Source: DATCRE01 sp964235605
GTDB taxonomy: Bacteria > Bacteroidota > Bacteroidia > Cytophagales > Cyclobacteriaceae
Assembly (NCBI GenBank): GCA_964235605.1
Contig: CAXSCR010000109.1
Location: 1-6,893, forward strand
Direction: 5' to 3'
Length of the DNA: 6,893 nt
The position numbers were made by a program, and so were the translations under genes. The notes beneath the pieces were generated by a model. The model was not told where the DNA came from. It saw only the letters and a list, made by a program, of their open reading frames with translations, and made no database searches. Shown one piece after another: positions 1-4,347 of the stretch; the first letter of the stretch is position 1, and each line of letters starts with the position of its first letter.

Positions 1-29
1 AAAATAAAAGCAAATAAAGAACAGAAAAT

Positions 30-519
30 ATGTACTTCGTGGTGTGGATACATTGCAAACAAATGCATAATGCTAAGACCGGAGCCAGCAGTATAAATCC
101 GCGAGTCATATTGGGATCATTGATCATTAAGCATATCTGTAATCTGAGTGACCGAGAAACAGTAGAACAGATACGGGAAAATATTTACATGCAATCCTTC
201 ATCGGCTACAGTAGTTTTAGTGATGAGGCACCCTTCGATGCTTCTTTGTTTGTGGAGATTCGTAAGCGATTAGGTATTGATCAAGTCGATGCCATGAATG
301 AGCGAAATCATCAAGTTGACTAATAGCGAGCCACCATCCAGCGGTGGGTATGAAAATAAGGAGCCTCCCTCATCTGCTACAACAGATGCCTCAATAACAA
401 TGGATTGTTCTGAAGAAAACAAAACCGAACCAGAACCACCCACGCCAGTCACTCATAAAGGCAAGCTGCTCATTGATGCTACCGCCTGCCCACAGGATAT
501 TCGAGCCTTACATCTTTAA
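30..519 (+). pseudogene. IS5/IS1182-type transposase, N-terminal fragment (frameshifted and truncated)
   Basis: This is the remains of an insertion-sequence transposase. Frame 30-320 encodes a stretch with NPRVILGSLIIKH, LSDRETVEQIRENIYMQ and APFDASLFVEIRKRLG. I recognise these as the N-terminal DUF772-like region of IS5/IS1182-group transposases. Near position 303 the reading moves to the next frame (298-519), which supplies a Pro/Glu-rich linker and then HKGKLLIDATACPQDIR, the usual start of the catalytic DDE domain with its first Asp. One extra base around 302-303 would explain the shift. After DIR the protein ends within four residues, and I find no further transposase sequence, so most of the catalytic domain is gone. 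The N-terminus also looks incomplete: the residues before position 80 do not resemble the family, and the element may begin left of the window. It cannot be active. I see no terminal inverted repeats. The family call rests on motifs recalled from memory. Confidence 0.82.
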
Positions 520-632
520 TCCAATTTTGAAAATTTAATTCTTACATGATTAATATTAAACTTAGAATACAGCATGTAGATATGTGATAGTTTACAAGGG
601 TAAACACAATACTTTTCATTTAGGATATTAAT

Positions 633-990
633 ATGGATCTAAATGATAATCAGGAGCTAACGTTTCTATTATCTCAATTTAGATAGCGAGAATAGCACGT
701 TATCAACAAGTATGTTTTAAAGTTCACAAAAAAAATTATTAACAAGTTAGTTTCAACATGTGAAAGATCGCATTCTATAAACCACTTTTGAGATAGCTCA
801 CATTAAGCAATTCTTATCTTTAATTATTCAAACCGCTGAAACTGAATACGATGAACAAATGCGCAATATTAATTATTGGATTCAAAATAAATGTAATCTG
901 TTACAGCAACACTTTGTATTGCCATTTAGTAACATTAACATACAGAGCCTAGATATAAACACCTTTCTCAATTTTTTACACATTTATTAA
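633..990 (+). pseudogene. Possible decayed ORF of unknown function
   Basis: An ATG at 633 opens MDLNDNQELTFLLSQFR, then meets two in-frame TAG codons (684 and 693). The same frame continues as HVINKYVLKFTKK to a TGA near 789. From 781 the next frame stays open for 69 codons to a TAA at 988-990 and includes AETEYDEQMRNINYWIQNK and LPFSNINIQSLD. This open piece has a mixed, protein-like residue composition but no start codon at its head. I do not recognise the family. Two stops and one frame change over 360 bases suggest a dead gene, but in DNA this AT-rich a chance open frame is also possible. Confidence 0.27.
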
Positions 991-1116
991 TTTTAATATT
1001 ACGTATTCATAAGTGCAAAATGAATAAATAATGACGGTGGGTGGAATGCATGTAGATGTTGAATCATTTATAGCAACAATATTTTTCTCGTAGACAAATT
1101 TTATCCGCTTGTCGTT

Positions 1117-1167
1117 TGTTAAGACCCTCTTAACAGGTTATAAGTTTATTGGCCAGTAGTAACCTGT
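1117..1167 (+). repeat. Two overlapping inverted repeats upstream of the lipoprotein gene
   Basis: TGTTAAG (1117-1123) pairs perfectly with CTTAACA (1129-1135) across a 5-base loop. ACAGGTTA (1133-1140) pairs perfectly with TAACCTGT (1160-1167) across 19 bases. They share bases 1133-1135, so the full forms cannot coexist in one RNA. Neither is followed by a T-tract, so these are not ordinary terminators. They lie 95-145 bases before the lipoprotein start. Whether they are transcribed is unknown. Confidence 0.35.
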
Positions 1168-1261
1168 ATTAAATAATTACGCTTGCAAAAATACTTGTAC
1201 TGTGAATTAGCCTAAAAACTAATTTATTTTTAAATGATTATTTAAACCAAACCAAGCTCCC

Positions 1262-2677
1262 ATGTCAAAGATGATTAAGAAAAAGATCAATCTCATCCAG
1301 ACGGCGATATTAATCTTGTCAAGCATTCTTTTCCAATGTTCTGACGAATTAGTTACACCACTGGACGTTACCGCAGATACAACATTAAATGCAGCAGCTA
1401 CCACGTCGATTGCTGCGCTTGCTACATGTTCTACTTGTACTTATGTAGTTCCCGCTACAGCAGGCATTGTAGATGGTGCAGCATTGGGTCTTAAACCTGG
1501 TGATGTTGTTTGTTTTAGTGCAGCTATACAATACACAAAGAGTATAACCTTAAAGAACTTAGTAGGCACAGCCACGAGCCCTATTACGGTTACCAATTGT
1601 GGCGGTACTGTAAACCTTACGGTGGTAGATAGACCCTATAATTTAAAAGTTTCTAATAGTAAATATTTACGCATTACCGGAGGCGCCACAGATAACACCT
1701 ATGGTATAAGAATCACCGGTTCAACAGGTAATGGGCTTGTATTATGTGATTTTAGCACCCACTTCGAGGTAGATCATATTGAGGTTTATAAGGTGGGTTT
1801 TGCAGGCATAATGGCTAAGACAGATCCTACTTGTGATGATGCAACAATTCGTGGTAACTTCACCATGCGTACTGTATCATTCCATGATAACTATATACAT
1901 GAATCTAAAGGAGAAGGTTTTTATGTAGGTCATAGTTACTACGCTGGCTATACTACAGATTGTGGTGTAAGACTTCCACATTTGATTGATGGTGTTAAGA
2001 TTTACAAAAATATAGTTAAAAACGCTGGATGGGATGGAATCCAATTAAGTTGCGCTTCTACAGGAGCTCTGGTCTATAGTAATACAGTAGAGAATTCTGG
2101 TACTTTAAATAACCCTGATCAAAATGCTGGAATCATTATTGGTGGCGGTACAGGTGGTGCTTGCTACGGTAATTATGTTAAAGGAGGTTCTGGTCCAGGT
2201 ATGGCCATCTTTGGTCTGGCAGATAACCTTGTTCATAGTAACATTATTGTTAATTCAGGCAAAATGGGAATATTTTGTGATGAGCGTACAGATCCAGGGG
2301 CAGGATATAGAATTTTAAATAATACCATTATTAATCCAGGAACAGAAGGGATGCGCATATATGCTGAAAAGGTTACGATGAATATTGTAAAGAATAACAT
2401 TATAGTTAACCCAGGAAGCTACGCAACGGCAAACACAGCCTCTTACGTTATGAAATTGGGTAGTACCGTTCCGCTGGATATGACAAATAACTACACAACG
2501 TTACAAGTTGCTGATGTTAAATTCGTAAATGCTGACGCGTTTAACTACAAGCTTCAAAGTACATCACCAGCGATAAATACAGGGTTTAACATAGCAGCTT
2601 ATAAAATTGCTGTAGATTATTTTAATACAGCACGATTAAAAGGTATTGCTTATGATGTTGGAGCTAGTGAATTCTAA
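1262..2677 (+). CDS. Surface-type lipoprotein with right-handed parallel beta-helix domain
   Basis: This 471-residue protein is probably a surface-exposed lipoprotein. Residues 1-25 form a signal peptide: a Lys-rich start, a hydrophobic stretch (AILILSSILF), and Cys26 as the likely lipidated residue. Cys26 is followed by Ser-Asp-Glu, resembling the acidic lipoprotein export signal that sends Bacteroidota lipoproteins to the outer face of the outer membrane. A low-complexity Ala/Thr linker follows. From about residue 70 to 440 there are beta-helix coils rich in Asn, Gly, Ile and Val, for example VYSNTVENSG, VHSNIIVNSG, ILNNTIINPG and VKNNIIVNPG. Landmarks are GFAGIMAKTDPTC (179-191), GWDGI (256-260) and the terminal DVGASEF, a variant of the D(I/V)GAFE ending common in this protein type. 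Polysaccharide lyases share this fold, but no catalytic residues can be assigned, so substrate and activity are unknown. Met1 or Met4 could be the start; there is no Shine-Dalgarno site, as usual in the phylum. It is monocistronic, ended by the terminator at 2706-2737. Confidence 0.9.
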   Translation: MSKMIKKKINLIQTAILILSSILFQCSDELVTPLDVTADTTLNAAATTSIAALATCSTCTYVVPATAGIVDGAALGLKPGDVVCFSAAIQYTKSITLKNLVGTATSPITVTNCGGTVNLTVVDRPYNLKVSNSKYLRITGGATDNTYGIRITGSTGNGLVLCDFSTHFEVDHIEVYKVGFAGIMAKTDPTCDDATIRGNFTMRTVSFHDNYIHESKGEGFYVGHSYYAGYTTDCGVRLPHLIDGVKIYKNIVKNAGWDGIQLSCASTGALVYSNTVENSGTLNNPDQNAGIIIGGGTGGACYGNYVKGGSGPGMAIFGLADNLVHSNIIVNSGKMGIFCDERTDPGAGYRILNNTIINPGTEGMRIYAEKVTMNIVKNNIIVNPGSYATANTASYVMKLGSTVPLDMTNNYTTLQVADVKFVNADAFNYKLQSTSPAINTGFNIAAYKIAVDYFNTARLKGIAYDVGASEF

Positions 2678-2705
2678 TTTAAAGGATCAAAAGATATTAA
2701 AAATC

Positions 2706-2737
2706 AAAGAGACTGCTAAAGAGCAGTCTTTTTTTTT
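2706..2737 (+). terminator. Rho-independent terminator of the lipoprotein gene
   Basis: A perfect 7-bp stem GACTGCT (2711-2717) / AGCAGTC (2722-2728) closes a 4-base AAAG loop and is followed by nine T (2729-2737). The A-rich bases just upstream (2706-2710) can pair with part of the T-tract. It starts about 30 bases after the lipoprotein stop codon. It also appears to have served as the landing site of the group II intron that follows. Confidence 0.95.
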
Positions 2738-3251
2738 GTGCGTCATGCATTTAAGAGACATACTTTACCTGCACGATGTTACCATAGAAACAAAATTTTA
2801 ACACCGCACAGAGGTAATAATGTATATGCAGCGGCCACATGAGGAGAAAGCAAGTAAACTTACCCTGAGAGATCTTGTACTATGTGGCAGCGGGAGAAGC
2901 GCTTCCCGAAGCGGCAACACCTATAGAGATATAGAATGGCATTACAAGAAGTCAGCAGAGGTCATAGTACGCGGTAATTTGATTCTTGCAGAAATGCAGG
3001 AGGATTATAAAAAGGGAAGGACTGAATGAATTGATAGTTGAAGGACAGTTTGATCGATGGTGTTGAAAGCCGAACCACGTAAGAGAACTACTTTACTTGA
3101 GGATAGATCGTAAATTGAAAGTAAAAGGTGCTTAATCATCGAAAGCATAAGAATCAACAATCACTTTATTCAAACCGCCCTGTACCAGACCGGTACGCAG
3201 GGTGGTGTGTGAGAGGACAGATAGGGAACTATCCCTATCTTCCTACTCGAT
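2738..3251 (+). mobile_element. Degenerate group II intron, class C, lacking reverse transcriptase
   Basis: This is the relic of a self-splicing retroelement. The 3' half is well preserved: GTCAGCAGAGGTCATAGTAC (2951-2970) is the domain III motif I remember from class C introns such as that of Oceanobacillus iheyensis. GGAAGGACTGAA (3015-3026) marks the end of domain III. Domain V (3175-3205) and domain VI (3211-3251) follow, ending in CTACTCGAT. CTTACCC near 2860 and a hairpin CGGGAG/TTCCCG (2891-2908) fit domain II. The 5' end may be GTGCG at 2738, directly after the terminator T-tract, which matches the known class C preference. However, only about 120 bases lie between that point and domain II, far less than a full domain I, so most of it is deleted or the copy is 5'-truncated. 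Domain IV (about 3027-3170) has no reverse transcriptase. The element should be unable to splice or move. The exact 5' boundary is uncertain. Confidence 0.85.
3174..3251 (+). ncRNA. Group II intron domains V and VI
   Basis: Domain V: CCGCCCTG (3175-3182) pairs with CAGGGTGG (3198-3205), with one G-T pair; A3174 and T3206 can extend it. A two-base CG bulge (3196-3197) and an upper stem TACC/GGTA (3183-3186 and 3192-3195) with loop AGACC complete it. CGC at 3176-3178 would be the catalytic triad, the CGC rather than AGC variant. Domain VI: GATAGGGA (3220-3227) pairs with TCCCTATC (3232-3239) around loop ACTA, with AGGA/TCCT extending the base and a likely branch-point A near 3245. Compared with my recollection of the O. 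iheyensis intron, the lower domain V stem has changed on both strands while keeping pairing, which supports a structured RNA. Confidence 0.88.
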
Positions 3252-3257
3252 TGTCAT

Positions 3258-3287
3258 TAAAAGTTTTTTATAAGATAAAAACTTTTA
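3258..3287. repeat. 11-bp inverted repeat between intron relic and convergent regulator gene
   Basis: TAAAAGTTTTT (3258-3268) and AAAAACTTTTA (3277-3287) form a perfect 11-bp hairpin with an 8-base loop. It lies in the 3' flank of the intron and downstream of the minus-strand regulator, where a bidirectional terminator would be expected. The stem is almost all A-T with one G-C pair, and no T-tract follows on either strand, so terminator function is only possible. Confidence 0.35.
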
Positions 3288-3339
3288 CTCTGGTAAAATA
3301 AATCTAAACATATCTGAAAATTTTTCTTTTAACCTGAGA

Positions 3340-3669
3340 TTATAATTCCTTTTTCTCAAGAATAGAGATCATTCTTTCATTCAAGGCTAAAACATTTTCC
3401 ATAAGCTTCAGCATGGTTTTATTCTGCTGCTCATTAGTTTGGTTATTATGATAGTCATTCATAGCAAAATGACTGCAATTCTCAATAATGTTATTGGGAG
3501 AAACAGAAAGCATCATAATAGGGTCGACTTTAAGAATCTCGGCAATCTGTTGTATCATATCCACATTAATAGCCGTTTCGCCTCGCTCATACTTTGTATA
3601 AGATGCTTCCTTCATTCCCAATCTGTCAGAAATATCGGAAGCTTTCATACCACGTATTTTTCTATACAT
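3340..3669 (-). CDS. XRE-family helix-turn-helix transcriptional regulator
   Basis: This 109-residue protein is a small DNA-binding regulator of the XRE/Cro-cI type. Residues 1-55 make up the HTH domain: MKASDISDRLGMKEASYTKYERGE contains helices 2 and 3 with the usual Y-x-K-x-E-x-G-E recognition pattern, then INVDMIQQIAEILKVDP forms helices 4 and 5. After a polar Asn/Gln-rich linker, the C-terminus (NKTMLKLMENVLALNERMISILEKKE, about 83-108) looks like a short coiled coil, probably for dimerisation. The ATG at 3669 cuts off the first part of helix 1. Upstream, an ATG at 3725 in another frame encodes MELEKFTVLENKAIGRTSL, which would supply exactly the missing residues. Either a frameshift has hit this gene or translation starts at 3669 and gives a shortened domain. 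It stands alone and faces away from the intron relic. Its targets are unknown; autoregulation is common for such genes. Confidence 0.8.
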   Translation of the reverse strand: MYRKIRGMKASDISDRLGMKEASYTKYERGETAINVDMIQQIAEILKVDPIMMLSVSPNNIIENCSHFAMNDYHNNQTNEQQNKTMLKLMENVLALNERMISILEKKEL

Positions 3670-3756
3670 AGAGATGTTCTTCCAATAGCCTTATTTTCCA
3701 GTACCGTAAATTTCTCTAATTCCATAGTAGTTGTCTAAAACATCAAAAACGCTAGG

Positions 3757-3786
3757 TAAAACTACTAAAAAAGTAGCTTTTTTCAA
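3757..3786 (-). promoter_or_regulatory. Candidate promoter and operator-like hairpin of the XRE regulator
   Basis: On the minus strand TTG (3786-3784) is followed after 19 bases by TAGTTTTA (3764-3757). This is one base away from the Bacteroidota TTG/TAnnTTTG promoter pair. It ends 31 bases before the ATG at 3725. The spacer contains a CTACT/AGTAG inverted repeat (3762-3766 and 3772-3776), which could be an operator for the regulator itself. Read on the plus strand, the same hairpin is followed by a run of T and could instead act as a weak terminator. Confidence 0.38.
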
Positions 3787-4347
3787 CCATAAAAATGAAT
3801 ACTTTGCTTTCGAGATATTTAAAGCATATCATTTACTTATTTTAAATACACCATGATTAGTTCAAAAATGCGAGGATGGTATAAAACATGAATTTCATAT
3901 TCATATTGATCAATTTAAGTAATTGGATTAAATGCATCTATAATTCAATTCTGACCTTTATCAAACAATGCCTTTTCTTTAAAAGCAAGGAAAAATTAAC
4001 TGGTTTTTGGGTGTCGTGGCATGGAGCGGTATTTTGCTACTCAGCTATGCAATTCGAAATTAATGCGTTGAAATTAATGAGTAAAATCTACCTCATATTC
4101 CATAACCAAAAAGAAATATATTTTGTGACTACTAGGCATTGGATTTGATTGAAATAGTGTTAAATGTACCAGCAATTTTATAAGACTAAATACAAAATAC
4201 CGTTTGCAAACACAATAACTAACAAAATTCAGCATATAAATAAGGTAAAACGAGGCCAATTCAAATTTTTCTCGATACAAACGGCTAACATTGCACGCTC
4301 AAATTTCCTAGTGAGTCAAATCCATCTTTAACTAACTAAAAACCCTT
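3787..4347. other. Intergenic region upstream of the metalloprotease gene
   Basis: I see no supportable gene in this 560-base AT-rich stretch. Short open frames on both strands (for example 3888-4148 plus and 4074-4280 minus) have skewed compositions rich in Phe, Ile, Leu, Tyr and Lys and no recognisable motif. Two small sequence features stand out: a direct repeat of GAAATTAATG (4056-4065 and 4070-4079) and a palindrome GTTTGCAAAC (4202-4211). The promoter of the protease gene should lie here, but I cannot place it with confidence. Confidence 0.55.
4056..4079. repeat. Direct repeat GAAATTAATG, two copies
   Basis: Two identical 10-mers are separated by CGTT, giving a 14-base period. They lie about 270 bases before the protease start. 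Two short AT-rich copies could be a regulator site or chance. Confidence 0.4.

Larger units (their letters stand above)
520..1261. other. Gene-poor AT-rich region between transposase relic and lipoprotein gene
   Basis: No intact gene is visible here on either strand. The stretch is strongly AT-rich and contains broken open frames (633-990, listed separately) and overlapping inverted repeats (1117-1167). The remaining sequence could hold the lipoprotein promoter, but I find no convincing Bacteroidota TTG/TAnnTTTG promoter pair in the last 150 bases. It probably represents decaying DNA left beside a dead insertion sequence. Confidence 0.6.

Noticed and set aside
2124..2318. Open frame inside the beta-helix gene
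   Set aside because: It is an out-of-frame reading of the Val/Ile/Gly-rich repeats of the lipoprotein gene.
1262..2677. Assignment as pectate lyase or another named polysaccharide lyase
   Set aside because: The beta-helix fold is shared by many enzymes and non-enzymes, and no catalytic residues could be identified.
2820..3029. A 69-codon open frame (MYMQRPHEEKAS...)
   Set aside because: It overlaps domains II and III of the group II intron, and its apparent protein sequence is a translation of conserved ribozyme RNA. Such false ORFs are common in intron annotations.
3027..3170. C-terminal remnant of an intron reverse transcriptase (a frame reading FDRWC, stop, then VRELLYLRIDRKL)
   Set aside because: The string does not match the class C reverse transcriptase C-terminus I remember and contains a stop, so I treat the segment as domain IV RNA without a coding claim.
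3439..3738. Plus-strand open frame opposite the XRE regulator
   Set aside because: It is the antisense shadow of the HTH gene, which has a clear domain on the other strand.
3888..4148. An 86-codon open frame with a hydrophobic N-terminus
   Set aside because: Composition is what AT-rich noncoding DNA gives (Ile, Phe, Leu, Lys, Asn), there is no recognisable motif, and no promoter or start context supports it.
4074..4280. A 68-codon minus-strand open frame
   Set aside because: It overlaps the plus-strand frame above, is rich in Phe, Tyr and Leu by base composition, and matches no family I know.
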